Source of the DNA: Aphanomyces cochlioides
Taxonomy: Eukaryota > Oomycota > Saprolegniomycetes > Saprolegniales > Verrucalvaceae
Direction: 5' to 3'
Assembly (NCBI GenBank): GCA_019828595.1
Contig: JAHQRK010000009.1
Location: 1,364,001-1,428,000, forward strand
Length of the DNA: 64,000 nucleotides
Shown here piece by piece: positions 37,792 through 49,149 of the stretch. A model generated the notes under the pieces. That model searched no databases. It was not told the DNA's origin and was given only the letters and a program-made list of their open reading frames with translations. The stretch's first letter is position 1. Every line of letters starts with the position of its first letter. Made by a program: the position numbers and the translations under genes.

Positions 37792-38454
37792 TTAGGCAAC
37801 TTGGTAGGCCTTGTTGGAGTACTTGTCACCCTTTTTGCCAGGGACAAGCTCATTCACAATGAAATGCGCGACGTTGCCACGGGTAACAAAGCCTCCAGAA
37901 ATGCCATGATCAGCGGCCGTGTAGGTGCCAGTAACTTCAGCACCACCCAAACCAGCAGGGCGGACCAAGACGTAGTCCATGGTTTCAGATGTGCTGAAAG
38001 GGCCCGATCGCAGCAAGTCTTCTTGGATCTTCTTGTGTCCAATTTCTCCTCGAATGATCGTGCTGACAAAAGTCTTGGTGAGGAGGTTGCATTCGTCGTA
38101 CGATTCGTTCGTGCCCAATGACGTGACAACAATAATACGGTGGGTAGGCGCTGCAGCATGGGCATTAAGAAGTTCCTGGCTTTCGTGGCAAATCGCTCCA
38201 TGTCCAAGAGAGACGATAATGATGTGTTGGTTTTCCAACGCTTGCTTGAGCGTCTCAACGTTCACGAGTTCGCCTTCAATCACACGAAGTCCAGAAAGAA
38301 CAGACTCGCTGATCTTGGCTTTTGCAGCCGGGCGGACCAAAGCCGTGATCGTATCCAACTTGACGGGGAAGTCAGGCTTGTTCTTGGCTTCAACAAGCTG
38401 GCTCAGGATGCACAAACCGAGAGGACCGGAGCCGCCGAGGACAAGTACGTTCAT
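37792..38454 (-). CDS. NmrA-like NAD(P)-binding Rossmann protein
   Basis: Intronless, 220 residues from Met 38454. The start MNVLVLGGSGPLGLCILSQL gives the glycine-rich dinucleotide loop (GGSGPLG). The strands IITALVRP-like (TITALVRPAAKA), IIVSLGHG, RIIVVTSLGTNES and VLVRPAGLGG fit the atypical short-chain dehydrogenase/NmrA family of NAD(P)H sensors or reductases. The usual catalytic YxxxK is not evident, so a sensor or nonclassical reductase is likelier. An upstream in-frame Met at 38520 would add 22 residues overlapping the promoter. A 670-bp inverted-repeat element is inserted 85 bp upstream of the start. An 88-bp piece of this coding sequence (38109-38196) recurs at 39545-40959, split by a transposon. 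Confidence 0.8.
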   Translation of the reverse strand: MNVLVLGGSGPLGLCILSQLVEAKNKPDFPVKLDTITALVRPAAKAKISESVLSGLRVIEGELVNVETLKQALENQHIIIVSLGHGAICHESQELLNAHAAAPTHRIIVVTSLGTNESYDECNLLTKTFVSTIIRGEIGHKKIQEDLLRSGPFSTSETMDYVLVRPAGLGGAEVTGTYTAADHGISGGFVTRGNVAHFIVNELVPGKKGDKYSNKAYQVA

Positions 38455-38538
38455 AGTCACTTCAATGAAAATTCCAAAATGAAGACAAAAGACGATCCGG
38501 CAGACCTCCTGGATTTGCACCAGAAAATTAAATCCATA

Positions 38539-39208
38539 CTACACCATTTGCCGGTTTAGTTCGTTTAACTTGCGATATATTTCGTATCATTTGCAATATA
38601 TTTCGTATCACGTGCAATATATTTCATATGACTTACATTTAATTTCGTGGCCCGCGACGAAAATCGATTTATATTTCGCATGACGTGCATTATATTTCAT
38701 ACCTCTTGCATTTAATTTCGTATTTTTTAGCTTATATTTCGTGTCACGAGCATTTAAATTCGCAGAAAAGAGAAAAAGTACATAGAAAAATTAACAAAAA
38801 ATTCTATCGAACTCATAAGAAATTGATGGACACTTCAATCGCCATATAAGTCAATGCGAGCATCAAGCAAGCTCAGCAGAGTTCATATGCGCCTGCCAGT
38901 CGCGAATTCATAGCTCAAGCCAACACTGCAACACATGTGAAACTTCGTATCTCAATAGGACATTCAATAGATTTGGCATTACTACGAATTTAAATGCACG
39001 TGATACGAGATATAAGCTAAAAAATACGAAATTAAATGCAAGAGGTATGAAATATAATGCACGTCATGCGAAATATAAATCGATTTTCGTCGCGGGCCAC
39101 GAAATTAAATGTAAGTCATATGAAATATATTGCACGTGATACGAAATATATTGCAAATGATACGAAATATATCGCAAGTTAAACGAACTAAACCGGCAAA
39201 TGGTGTAG
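38539..39208. mobile_element. Foldback/MITE-type element with 224-bp inverted repeats
   Basis: Arms 38539-38762 and 38985-39208 are inverted copies in exact register with only a few mismatches, around a 222-bp unique centre. Ends are CTACACCATTTGCCGG and its complement. A TA dinucleotide flanks both sides (38537-38538, 39209-39210), as expected for a Tc1/mariner-type TA target duplication. The arms themselves carry short tandem units of the form ATATATTTCGTATCAYNTGCA. No coding capacity. It sits in the promoter of the NmrA-like gene. Confidence 0.88.
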
Positions 39209-39210
39209 TA

Positions 39211-39544
39211 TTTCTGATCGGAAATATTTTTTTATTTTAGTCCTCAACATCTTGAATAAAATATTGAGATATATTGTGCTTTTGATACAAAATTGTGAGG
39301 AACGGTTTGAATCGACCGAGGTTTCGAATCGATTCCGAATCGAACGGGCTTCTCTGATTGGCTAGAATTAATCAGCCACCTGACTCACGCAAAACATACA
39401 CTGACACACACCACTTCAGTATTATGAAATCGATTTGAAAACGAATTCGCTTTTTGGTCAAAACCACAAATTTGGTTGAAAATGACAATATATTCCTGGA
39501 TAATAATGACAAAAAAGCTGCAATCTTCCCACATCAACATCGCA
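39211..39544. other. AT-rich repeat-derived flank
   Basis: No gene. Part of it (about 39349-39490, with CACGCAAAACATACACTGAC and AATCGATTT) loosely resembles the dispersed repeat at 41930-42315 and may be an older, degraded copy. Confidence 0.4.
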
Positions 39545-39573
39545 TCGTGCCCAATGACGTGACAACAATAATA
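39545..39573. repeat. Left piece of transposed NmrA-gene fragment
   Basis: 29 bp identical to positions 38109-38137 inside the NmrA-like coding sequence. It ends in ATAATA, which is repeated on the far side of the inserted element (40895-40900). Confidence 0.8.
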
Positions 39574-40894
39574 GGGGGTTTCAATGCTGAATATCAACGG
39601 TGGACGATGATGATGAGAAGGGATAGGTTAAAGTTTTTTTGATTTGATTGGCAGAAAAGTTCTGTTTTCTCTTCCTTGCCCACCACCGTTCACCGAAAAA
39701 TTTGCTGGTGGAGGCAAGGTGACACTGGTGGAGACTGGCAAGACTTTCAATTGTGAACCAAGACCATGAAGAGCACTGTCGTCTTTTGGCACAAAGACTG
39801 TTGTACGAACTCAACGTGTATGTGCGACAAGTCGTCCATTGAACTCCTCTTGGACTGGCTTTCAGTGCACGACGGCCGTGAATATGTCAACCAACAACAC
39901 GCGCTGGCGAGGAGGCACGAGGACTAAGGACGGAGTAAACAAGATGGGATTCGTCGCCGAAATCTCTCAAATGCTTCTGCGGTAACACGGCATTTCGAGA
40001 AACGCTGACAGCATCAAGTCTAAGATCCAAGAGTTGAACGATTCCTACAGCAAGGCTCGCGATTTCATGGCGTACACAGGCGAGGGCGTTTTGTCAGCAG
40101 CACAGGAGCGCCTTGGAAATGTCGACGACCCTGAGTATCAAAAGGAAGTTCTGTCCATCAGAGTAAGTAAATTGAATTTCACGTCTAATCATTGCATCCA
40201 GGAGAAAAGAACACGACTTTGTAAATATTGGGACACTTTGGACGAGATCATAGGCGACAGAGCGTCCGTGGTTCCAGTTTTCAGAACGACAAACGAGGCG
40301 AGCGAGACGATTACCCTGCAGCACTTAATACGCAGTACAGACTCTGGTAACATCAATTCATTCTGGATGATTTCCATATTATTGCTTAATAGACGCTGAC
40401 AAAGATGAACGCAGTGGCAAAATTGCACCTGGAGTAGACTTGTACAACACCGGCTCCCCCCCGAAACCCGAGGGTGCAATGAAAAGAAATTTGGGCGCTC
40501 GTGTTCCTAGCGAGACTCTGAAGAAAAAGCTCAAAAGGCAATGCAACCGAAGCTGATAGGGTCGGGAGCAATGGACCCTTCATTGAGGCAGACGTCACAC
40601 GCTTGCCACACACCCAGACAAGCACAGCAGTCGTGGAGCGCGTCCTGGCCGTGTGGTGTGATGAGACTGCGATAGGCAGGTACGAGAGCCAACAAGAACT
40701 CCAATTCTTTGATAGTTTTCTGACGATGCGAGAACCTCACCATGTTGTTCCGCCTCCACCCTCCACCAGGCAAATATGGGGTTCTGACACACTTGCAAGA
40801 GGCTGCAATGGACGACTGTGATTGGTCAATATAATAGGGCTACTCACACTGCTGTTTTTCCATCCTCCATCGTCATTTTCAGCTTTGAAACCCC
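39574..40894. mobile_element. 1.3-kb TIR element with 6-bp target duplication
   Basis: Imperfect terminal inverted repeats of about 35 bp, consensus GGGGTTTCAAWGCTGAA followed by a matching ACGRTGGASGATG. The ATAATA target duplication flanks it (39568-39573, 40895-40900). The insertion site is exactly defined because it interrupts an 88-bp copy of the NmrA-like gene. The body contains the decayed DNA-binding gene listed next. No transposase is seen, so it is probably non-autonomous. The superfamily is unassigned. Confidence 0.8.
39841..40556 (+). pseudogene. Decayed Myb/SANT-like transposon DNA-binding protein
   Basis: A coding remnant inside the 1.3-kb element. ELLLDWLSVHDGREYVNQ is followed, after a frame change, by NTRWRGGTRTKDGVNKMGFV, a TAA stop at 39983-39985, then in the same frame HGISRNADSIKSKIQELNDS, SYSKARDFMAYTGEG and, past a short intron near 40164, RLCKYWDTLDEIIGDRAS. 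The pattern (W-rich helix, G-x-TK, K-I-x-x-LE-x-SY-x-x-A-x-DF, C-x-Y-x-x-L, DR-S) is that of the small SANT-like proteins common in fungal and oomycete transposons. A frameshift plus a nonsense codon make it a pseudogene. The C-terminal part is basic (KKKLKRQ). Confidence 0.6.
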
Positions 40895-40900
40895 ATAATA

Positions 40901-40959
40901 CGGTGGGTAGGCGCTGCAGCATGGGCATTAAGAAGTTCCTGGCTTTCGTGGCAAATCGC
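40901..40959. repeat. Right piece of transposed NmrA-gene fragment
   Basis: 59 bp identical to 38138-38196 of the NmrA-like gene and continuous with the left piece at 39545-39573 once the inserted element and one ATAATA are removed. No gene-specific similarity is seen beyond either end. Confidence 0.8.
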
Positions 40960-41929
40960 ATCTGACTGTCTAAAACCTGATCTACTGATCTGTGGTACTT
41001 GACGACAGCACGTCTTTCCATTAAGATGGGACTGACAATGGTTTCCGCGCACACGACAGCGACGGCGGCAGAGAGAGCTATTGATTGGGTTTGGATATCA
41101 TTTTTTTAATTTTTGTTATTGTCAATTTCATTCGAAATTGTGGGGGGGTCCGAAATGTATATAATGACGGCATCTGTGTTAGGAGTTTCATCACACCAAA
41201 ATACTCAATATGATTGGTCATAAATCTATTTTGACAGACATGAAATGTTCAGAGAACATAGCAGCTTCTTGCAAAGATTTAATTCCATTCTTTGAAACAC
41301 AAGAGGGTGAATGCTTTCTCTCTGTTTATCGCCCACAATAATAAATATAGTCGTATATCTTCCTTTGCCGCCCTCCCTTAAGATCTCTGATGAAGATATC
41401 TCTTTCACAAGTCTGAATAAACAATGGCATCAAACTGCATTTTCGTAAATTTTCCCTTCAACAAAGCTTTGCAATTCTCAACACTTCTGCTGAAGTGTTT
41501 CTCAAATTGATCGTGCGATCTACTATGACTATTACCACCGATACCGATGCTTAAACAAATCACAGAACTACGAGAAGCTATGTGCCATTCATTTGGGCAC
41601 CTGAACTTTATTATTACTCACAACACAGTTATGTTCATTAGTTTAAAATATGCCGTGCTGGTGAATTCGACCAAATTCATCTAGTTCAGCAATGAGGAAC
41701 AGCAGAGGCAAACAATTCAGAAAAATCGCAGCAAGCCACTGGCACATTAAATAAATTTCGTTAGAATAATCCTCAAATACATAGAATGCCTTATGAAATT
41801 TTGATTGCTCGAGCAATGCAAAGTATTGGAGTTAAGAGCGATTGCATCTAAAAGTTTTTCAACTTTGCTTGATGCTGCTCAGTACTTCTAGCTTTATAAT
41901 ATTGGCCAATCAGCCGAATGTAAATAAAT
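40960..41929. other. Intergenic, no gene seen
   Basis: About 970 bp of AT-rich sequence with a G run near 41140 and only short ORFs. Confidence 0.5.
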
Positions 41930-42315
41930 GTGATGGATTCTCTAACACAGTTGCCTGGAATCTTGCACTTTCCGGATACATATAATGAAATCAAGTATAA
42001 ATTTATCATTGAACATGGATTCCAGGCATTTGTGTTGGAATCTTTAACACACCCCACACAAAAATATGATATTCTTAACACAGATGCCGCAGATGTATCG
42101 ATTTTTCAAATCGATCTGCAAATCGCTCAGCCAATCAGAATCGAGTATTTACCTAATTCACGCAAAACACACCCAGACACACGTGTACTAGTAATTAATT
42201 TGGTGCGTTTGCCACACTTTCCATTTATACTTGACTTAAGTATGATCGAATCGATTTAGAATAGAATTCGATTTTGGTAAAAAAAAATACAAATTTGAGT
42301 GAAAAAGACAATACT
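41930..42315 (+). repeat. Dispersed repeat, copy 1
   Basis: About 385 bp closely related to the reverse complement of 62437-62818. The most conserved stretch runs from GCAGATGTATCGATTTTTCA through CAGCCAATCAGAATCGAGTA to AATCGATTT. This copy contains a 109-codon open frame; in copy 2 the frame is broken, so it is treated as a repeat, not a gene. No clear terminal repeats were found. Confidence 0.7.
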
Positions 42316-42445
42316 TTTTAATTATATTTAAATTCGGAATATTGGGTGGAATATATTTTTCCTATTTAGGAAATTCCTGGAAAGTACGAATCTATTTTTA
42401 GATTGTCGTCCGAAGATGGACTTGATCATTGTTGTGTGATTAACG

Positions 42446-44472
42446 ATGAGCGCCAAGGAGAAAGTGCTCTATCTCTTCACCAACAACGACGTCTGGGACG
42501 TCGATGACGTCGACGATTCCATCTTGCGCGAATTCGCCAAGGCCGAAAGTGCCGGCATTGATGTCTCCAAGATGACAGATGAGGTACGCCTGGAACCTCT
42601 CAAGCGCAACTCTCTCATGGACCCCAGGCGCTCAACACATTTACACACATGGCGGCTCTTTGGGATCGACCAAGAGTGCTAGAGTACCTTATTCGTATGG
42701 GAGCCGACTTAAACGCGCCGAATAAAGTGGGAAACACACCGGTGGACGTTGCGATGCACTGGGGAAACGCCGACTTGGCACTCCAGATCAAACATTATGG
42801 AGGCAAACACTGCTGCGAGCAAGAACGTGACTTGGCCATTGCGCAGCGTGACCTCGTCCAGGGAAAGATCAATGATGCGATGGCGAAGATGGACAAGGCC
42901 GTGGCGGATTGGATGCTCGTTTCCAAAGACAAGGAGGAGCTTCGTGTGGAGCTAGATCGGCTCCTCGTTCACGTCGACGAGCTGGAGCGACAGATGAACC
43001 AAGTCAAGAAAGACTATGCAACGTATCGTGGGCTGTTTGAACAACGCCAGACGCAACTAGAAGCCATGCGGCTCGAAGTGGACAAACTCCGCGCGATGAC
43101 AGCTGACGAAACACAAGCCAAGCAAAATGCACTGCAAGGATGGCAAAAAGCAGAAGGCTACGCCAAGGAAATGCAGCGCGTGCGGGAAATCGCCATGCAA
43201 TGCGAGGAAGAAGCCGTTCGTATGCGCGACGAAGCTGTTTGTGAACGAGACGCCGCTCGCGACTTGGTCTGCATCTTTTTGACCCACGGCATTGACACTG
43301 CGGGCGTGATTCTAGATGCGCAAAGCTCAAGCCGATCATGTCGTGGCCGTCACGTTGCAAAAGCAAGCAGAACATGAGCGAGACGTTGCGCTGAGAGAGA
43401 AAGACGACGCGATGGACAATATTCGAGCACAGATTGAGCATTGGGCGACCAAAGTCAAAGATGCCGAGCATGAACGAGCGATGATTCAGATTGAAATCAA
43501 CCGCCAGACAGTGCGTCAAAGTCGACCCTACGTTTCCGTGCTGACGTGATGTAGGCTGGACTTGAAGCAAAATGCAAAGCACTCGAGAAAGAACTTGCTC
43601 GGGTGAATCTTCACTCGACAGTCTTGGAGAGCCAGCTAGGCGAGACGACGCTGAAGCTCACGCATGCCCAGACGAGTCATGAGACGTCGTCATGTCAGCT
43701 CGAGAAAGCTCTGCGTAAAACACGACGGCTTGAAAACGAGCTCAAGGAACTCATCGAAGCTCGCACGGATGAGAAGAAGATGTGGAAACAACGAGAGCAG
43801 CAAGCGTTGCATGTTGAATCGCAACACGCTATGCAGACAATTCTCCATTCTGCCATGCGATTGTGGAAGAAACTAGCCGACACCGAGTGGATCTTCAGCT
43901 TTGTAGCGCATTTCCCGGTCGAGGAAGAGACTATCATGGAGCCCATGATGCTCAAACAAAAGAAATCTCCATCATTGCGGCCTCAAACCACACATGAAAG
44001 TCGACAACATCGACATTCAACGCCTCACTTGCAGCCTCTGTCATCGCCAATACCAGCTCTCGCCCCACTAGAAACAAAAGCGTCGATGAAATTTGCCGAG
44101 AAACTGGCCTCGATCCAAGACAAAGTGAAGACATGGATGCACTGGTGTAGTCAATCGCTAGACGCAGATGTGCGTTGGGACAAGGCTTTGCTGGATCAAT
44201 CGGCGCGAAATATCGACTGCTTGCTCACGGTCGCCGATGGATTGTTTGACTTTCTAGCCGTGGCAATGAAAGAAAAATATGCCGAGTTCAGGTACGCCAT
44301 GCCAATTGTAGCGCAAATGTGGACACATTCCCATAGGAAACAAGTGGAAATGCAGGCGAAGAACGTCGAGCGCAAGGAAATCCTGTTGAAAAGGTTCACA
44401 CAACATCGAGAAGATTCACTTCGGCGGTCCAAACCAGCACAATTCCGCGACTGCTCGATTCGACCAGGATAA
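42446..44472 (+). CDS. Ankyrin-repeat and coiled-coil protein
   Basis: Four exons, with introns 42584-42627, 43267-43315 and 43511-43554 (44, 49 and 44 nt); about 630 residues. After MSAKEKVLYLFTNND comes ankyrin-repeat sequence (HMAALWDRPRVLEYLIRMGA, then VGNTPVDVAMHWGNADLALQ). From residue ~130 to ~480 it is a long Glu/Lys/Gln-rich heptad region (for example LRVELDRLLVHVDELERQM and KALEKELARVNLHS), clearly coiled coil. The C-terminal ~150 residues are helical (FAEKLASIQDKVKTWMHWCS, then RNIDCLLTVADGLFDFLAVA). A scaffold or cytoskeletal role is plausible but unproven. Each exon is spliced in frame. Confidence 0.75.
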
Positions 44473-44511
44473 TCTGTTGTCAAACAACACAAAATAATAT
44501 TTCTTGAAAGC

Positions 44512-47500
44512 TTAGCTCGAATTTTGAATCGCACGAACAATATCGTGATAATCCTGCTCAGTCGTGACTGCCACAATGCGACGGCCTACGTAAAAAGATT
44601 AGAATTCGCGCATGTAGAGTTGAATCGTACGGCCTTCAGGTGAAATGAGCAAATGTTTGGGGTCGACGTTGAACACAACAAAGGGAAATGTATCCTTGGG
44701 GGCGCTACTCAACTCGGCTTTGGTGCATTTGTCGATTGTAGACGAGAACAGTAGGAATCCTTTTGGCGGAATGCCATGCTTGGCGTCTTCAATTGTCTAA
44801 TTTTATAGGTATGAATGAAATGAAGGTAAAGCTGTAGACTTACATTCCAGTATTCGAGCTTGCCATTTCGCACAGCAGCGTATCGATACTATAAACGAAT
44901 TGGGAGCTTGCATCATCCACTGAGTCATTGAAAAACTTACAGCCCAACCGACAAACACGCCTTCACCACGTTTGTAAATGTAACCAGTCCAGTCGGCTTG
45001 CAGCTTCGCTTGAGCTGTCGTGTGCTCTTTCTCTCGTAGGAATTGTTGATTCGCATGGCGGAAAATCTACAACAATGGCATATTTAATGGCGCGATGTCT
45101 AATTTGGCGTACGTGTTGCTCTTCAATATCGCTAGGAAACGATGAGATAAAATTCCACACGCGAATAACATCGCGGTCAATGATTCGCATATCGCACAGG
45201 CGATGGAACCGATTTGTAAACTAATAGCAGCAAAAGTTAGCTGAGTGCGACAAATATCACCGACCTTTTTTGTAATCGTGTACAACAAAAAGTACTTCAT
45301 TGGCACGAAAGCTGTCACGACAGCAGCAATGCAAAGCGCAAAAAAAGCAAGCGCTGTCTTTTGTGGGTGTGTCCACATGAAGAAATTTTTAATTTTCTCG
45401 AGTAAATCGCATATTTTGCCAAGTTCATGCTGAATCGTGCGCGCCACATTGCGTGCCATGTGATATTTTTCCACAAGGGACAAGCTCTTGGCGCTTTCCA
45501 TTTCCAGGACGGAGTACAAAGTTTCCGATGCCAAACGTTCCTTCCATGTTGCTCGCTTCGATGGATCGCGCAAAACAAGTTGGGCTCGAATTTTCAATGA
45601 TGGCTGCGGATAGTCACTGTCATATGCCACTGGAGAGTCCTCGAGAGTAAACGATTTCTCAATTTCTATTTGAGCACCACCAAGTCGAGCTGAAGTCACA
45701 AGTGCCTTGAGGGGTAATCGTACTCTTCCAAGTAAGTTTTGCGAAGACGCGATGGGATTGTCTTGTACTACATCAAAGCGGATCATGCCGGGGCACTCGT
45801 CCCAATCAATTGTCTCCTCAATGTCCGTTATGGGATTTGTACGCACTGGTTGGAGCAGTGGATATTTAAAAGCCTGCATGTCTGTGCCGCCATCATGTCG
45901 TTTCCAAGCTTCGACGACATCTTGCAACACAGCTACGATATGTAACCTTGAGATCTTGTCGATGTATGAGATAATATCGTACCATCTTTGGCAAGCGGAC
46001 TGAGATGCAGAAACATATCCTTGAACCATTTGTTGTTGACACCAAGGATGTCTGTAGTTTGACCATACTGCGGATTGCGGCTTCCGCAGACGGTATTTGT
46101 TTGAGCGATCAATCGCTCGGGTAGATCCTTGAAATTTGGCTCGTAGTAAATACGCACATAAGAATCCATTGGTCGAGTGCCGTCTTTGCATCGGGAATCC
46201 ATGAATTGCGGCTCAAGAAGATTCTCAGCTGCAAGGGGAACCACACGAAGCGTCGCAATCGAGCGAAACATTTTCATTTTGATTTCATCAGGATCAAAAT
46301 ACTTCCAACGGTGTTGAATTTCGCCACGCATGAATGAAAACCAATTCACGACCAAGACAATCAAAAGCGCAGTAATAACGACGGCTGGAAAGTGACTGAT
46401 GGGGAAATGCCACACGCCAGCCATCAAGCTGATCCATGCAGTCAATGTCAATAACGGCGACTTCCATTCGAGTATTTCATGAATTATGACTTTCGAGCTC
46501 TACAGAAGGTGTTAGAGTGTCTTGTCATCGGGTTGAATATTTTACTTTGATGGCAACTATAATGGCATCAAGTCGCTCAATGTTGCGCTTAATTATGTCA
46601 GCACTGAAGTCCATTTCCTCCGGGCGAATGTAAGTTGCGTCAGGATGCAAATGTGAACTGAGAAACTGGTAGTAGTTTTCGACATAGGTTGCTTGCAATT
46701 GGATCAATCCAACTTCTTCATCCGATTGCCGCAAGATATACCAGTCAAATCCTGGCTCAGGAGATGACTTTCCGGGCCCTAAAGTCAACGGCATTGGTGC
46801 TGCCGTCCAAGAGGTCCCCTGACGCTGGAGCAATTCCATCATGTTCATGGAAAAAGTTCCATATCGAACCTAAAATCATGAAAATGAGGAAATTCGATGA
46901 CAACTTGCTGCGCACCGCTTGTTTGCCGTTTCTCAAGCGTGTGTACTTGGGAGATGCAGCAATTGTCATAGGCTTAAGGACGTCAATCTCGATAGACGAG
47001 AACGAACTATGGACTTCGAATTTCTTTTTGAACTCAAGAGAATTGCATCCAGTTGCGTGGAGGAGGATCTCCTTGCTTTGCTGTTCAAAGCCAACAGCCA
47101 CGATCGGGTCAAAGTCAGGCACATAAAGCGAGCTATGGCCATCTAACTTCGAACACTGTGGTCCACAAATATGCAATCCTTTGACAAAGAGAGATAGGAA
47201 GCCTCGAATAGGTACTTGCACGACTGACGTCTTCTCAGCTGGTATTTCTTTGGTGCTTTTCTCAGTAATGGATTTGCGCGGACGTTTTGACATGATCGCC
47301 GAGTTGAATATTTTGGCCGCCGCACTGATTTCCATCTCCTTTGTCAGTTTGTATACAATTGGATGAAAGCAATATCGAACAGATATCCGACTAGAAGTTG
47401 AGCTGGAAGATGGAGACGCATCCAACGCAAGCCACTCTGTAACTGGAATGCCAGGTGTCAAAATACAACGACTGACTTGAACTCGGACATGACCTGTATG

Positions 47501-48251
47501 GAATATTAAGTCAAAGCAACCTTTACCAGCATTACCAAGAGGTGAATCCCTTGAGTCTTCTCGGAAGATGGTCAAATCCACGAACAAATGATCATTAGAT
47601 GGATCGGGATGCTTGAATTTCATCAGCGACTTCCACTCGCGATTTGAGCTCGGTGGCGTGTCAAGTGTCAATGTGTATGGGTCCAATCGAACAGTGACAA
47701 TGTGTGCAGAGTTGTCGATGCCTTCTGCTTTCAATATAGTAACATGAAAGAAACCTGGACGGCTCATTTGCTTCTTGAATTTGCGATTTTGGGTAGACGC
47801 CGTGCTATGATAAAGTTATCTATACTAGAGAACAGTTGAAAATACGTACGTCATTGCTTGCTCGCTAACAGCAGGAGGTGCAGCTGTATATGGACGTCCT
47901 TCCAAGACATCACCGTTTTGAATTTCTTCCCCCGCAGCACTGAAGTAGTAGAGATCTGTCAGACGTATCGTAAATATCAGTATAGTCGAAGTTTCACAAA
48001 CCGCGATTTGTACGACGGTTCCTCAAACCAACTAATTGACTTGCATCTCCGTTGTGCTCATTCACAAAGTGGACCTGAGCGAGCTTGACGACGGTTTGGA
48101 CAAAGTCGACTGATTCAAACTGACAGGGTATCTCCGTTGAACCGACAACAACCGTGCATGACAACACTACATTAAAGATCAAGAGGTGAACAATCTGGAT
48201 GTATACATTGGGATGGAGGAATAAGCGATGTCCTTTTCGGAGAGCGAACAT
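44512..48251 (-). CDS. Multi-C2 membrane protein with PRT_C region and C-terminal PH domain
   Basis: About ten exons. The 5' exon (start Met 48251, MFALRKGHRLFLHPN) gives a C2-like strand set, then DLYYFSAAGEEI and, after a spliced join, TASTQNRKFKKQMSRPGFFH. A C2-type domain follows (FHVTILKAEGI, VTVRLDPYTLTL). Middle sequence includes FDWYILRQSDEEVGL. A membrane pair follows (LTAWISLMAGVW, PAVVITALLIVLVVNWF), then another C2-like part (MIRFDVVQDNPIASSQNLLG). The PRT_C-like C-terminal membrane region is WTHPQKTALAFFALCIAAVV with PMKYFLLYTI. The end is a PH domain (GYIYKRGEGVFVGWA, YAAVRNGKLEYWN, then GRRIVAVTTEQDYHDIVRAI). This resembles plant and animal MCTPs, which tether ER to plasma membrane, with an added PH domain. 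The most 5' exon and start are uncertain; the start lies 99 bp from the giant palindrome. Confidence 0.68.
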
Positions 48252-48533
48252 CAGACACAGAAGTCGACGGACCCTGCATCGACAAAGCCGAAGAGACGTT
48301 TCGTATTGGAGAAAGCGAAAGCGGTTTCTTTTGAATGTTGCTTGTCGGACAAATGTCACTTTAATTGAGTGATATGTTGGTGTTGGTATGCATGAGTACT
48401 TGTTGCGTGTATTCAGGAAGCCCGTGACGGTGTTTGGGAGTTTGATGAAAAAGTGCGCGGGAAGTTTTGTATCTTGTGAATGGTAAATGTGATCAGCTGG
48501 TTTGTATTATTAAATTGTCATGAATGTCGCCCC

Positions 48534-48605
48534 GCCTTTGTGGCTCAGTGGTAGAGCATCTGTCTTGTAAACAGAAGGTCCCCGGTTCAATCCCGGGCGG
48601 AGGCA
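48534..48605 (+). tRNA. tRNA-Thr (anticodon UGU), left copy
   Basis: 72 nt with a full cloverleaf. The acceptor stem GCCTTTG pairs with CGGAGGC (two G-U pairs). The D arm is GCTC-loop-GAGC. The anticodon stem TCTGT/ACAGA holds loop CTTGTAA with anticodon TGT, so threonine ACA codons are read. The T arm is CCCGG TTCAATC CCGGG, and the discriminator base is A. No intron. A TTTTT Pol III terminator follows at 48625-48629. Confidence 0.95.
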
Positions 48606-48624
48606 TCTTCTCGCGAGGCACCTC

Positions 48625-48629
48625 TTTTT
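48625..48629 (+). terminator. Pol III oligo-T terminator, left tRNA
   Basis: Five T residues 20 nt downstream of the tRNA 3' end. Confidence 0.6.
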
Positions 48630-49053
48630 AAACTTTCATCTTGACACAATCTTTCACATTGCCATATCAATCTTTTGCGCAACGCCAGAGGATCTACAGT
48701 GTTTTGTGTTCTACACTTCATTCTTGGATTCCCAAGAAAGCCATGAAATTGTTATTTATCTATATTTCTTACGACTAGGCCCAAGGGCAAACTGGAAGGT
48801 GCATTGGAGCCACATTTCTGCAATGGCGTCAAGCGAAAGATCGTTTCTCACTCATCCGACTTTCAGACGGTGGCTCCAATGCACCTTCCAGTTTGCCCTT
48901 GGGCCTAGTCGTAAGAAATATAGATAAATAACAATTTCATGGCTTTCTTGGGAATCCAAGAATGAAGTGTAGAACACAAAACACTGTAGATCCTCTGGCG
49001 TTGCGCAAAAGATTGATATGGCAATGTGAAAGATTGTGTCAAGATGAAAGTTT

Positions 49054-49058
49054 AAAAA
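49054..49058 (-). terminator. Pol III oligo-T terminator, right tRNA
   Basis: Mirror copy of the left terminator (AAAAA on the plus strand), 20 nt downstream of the minus-strand tRNA. Confidence 0.6.
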
Positions 49059-49077
49059 GAGGTGCCTCGCGAGAAGA

Positions 49078-49149
49078 TGCCTCCGCCCGGGATTGAACCG
49101 GGGACCTTCTGTTTACAAGACAGATGCTCTACCACTGAGCCACAAAGGC
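49078..49149 (-). tRNA. tRNA-Thr (anticodon UGU), right copy
   Basis: Identical in sequence and structure to the left copy, on the opposite strand in the right arm of the palindrome. Both copies are structurally intact, so both could be functional. The two are transcribed toward each other. Confidence 0.95.

Noticed and set aside
41930..42259. 109-codon ORF in dispersed repeat copy 1
   Set aside because: The related copy at 62437-62818 has the frame broken and similarity extends beyond the ORF, so a repeat is the safer call.
48706..48927. 73-codon ORF across the spacer of the giant palindrome
   Set aside because: It runs from one arm through the spacer into the other and encodes complementary-arm sequence; not a gene.
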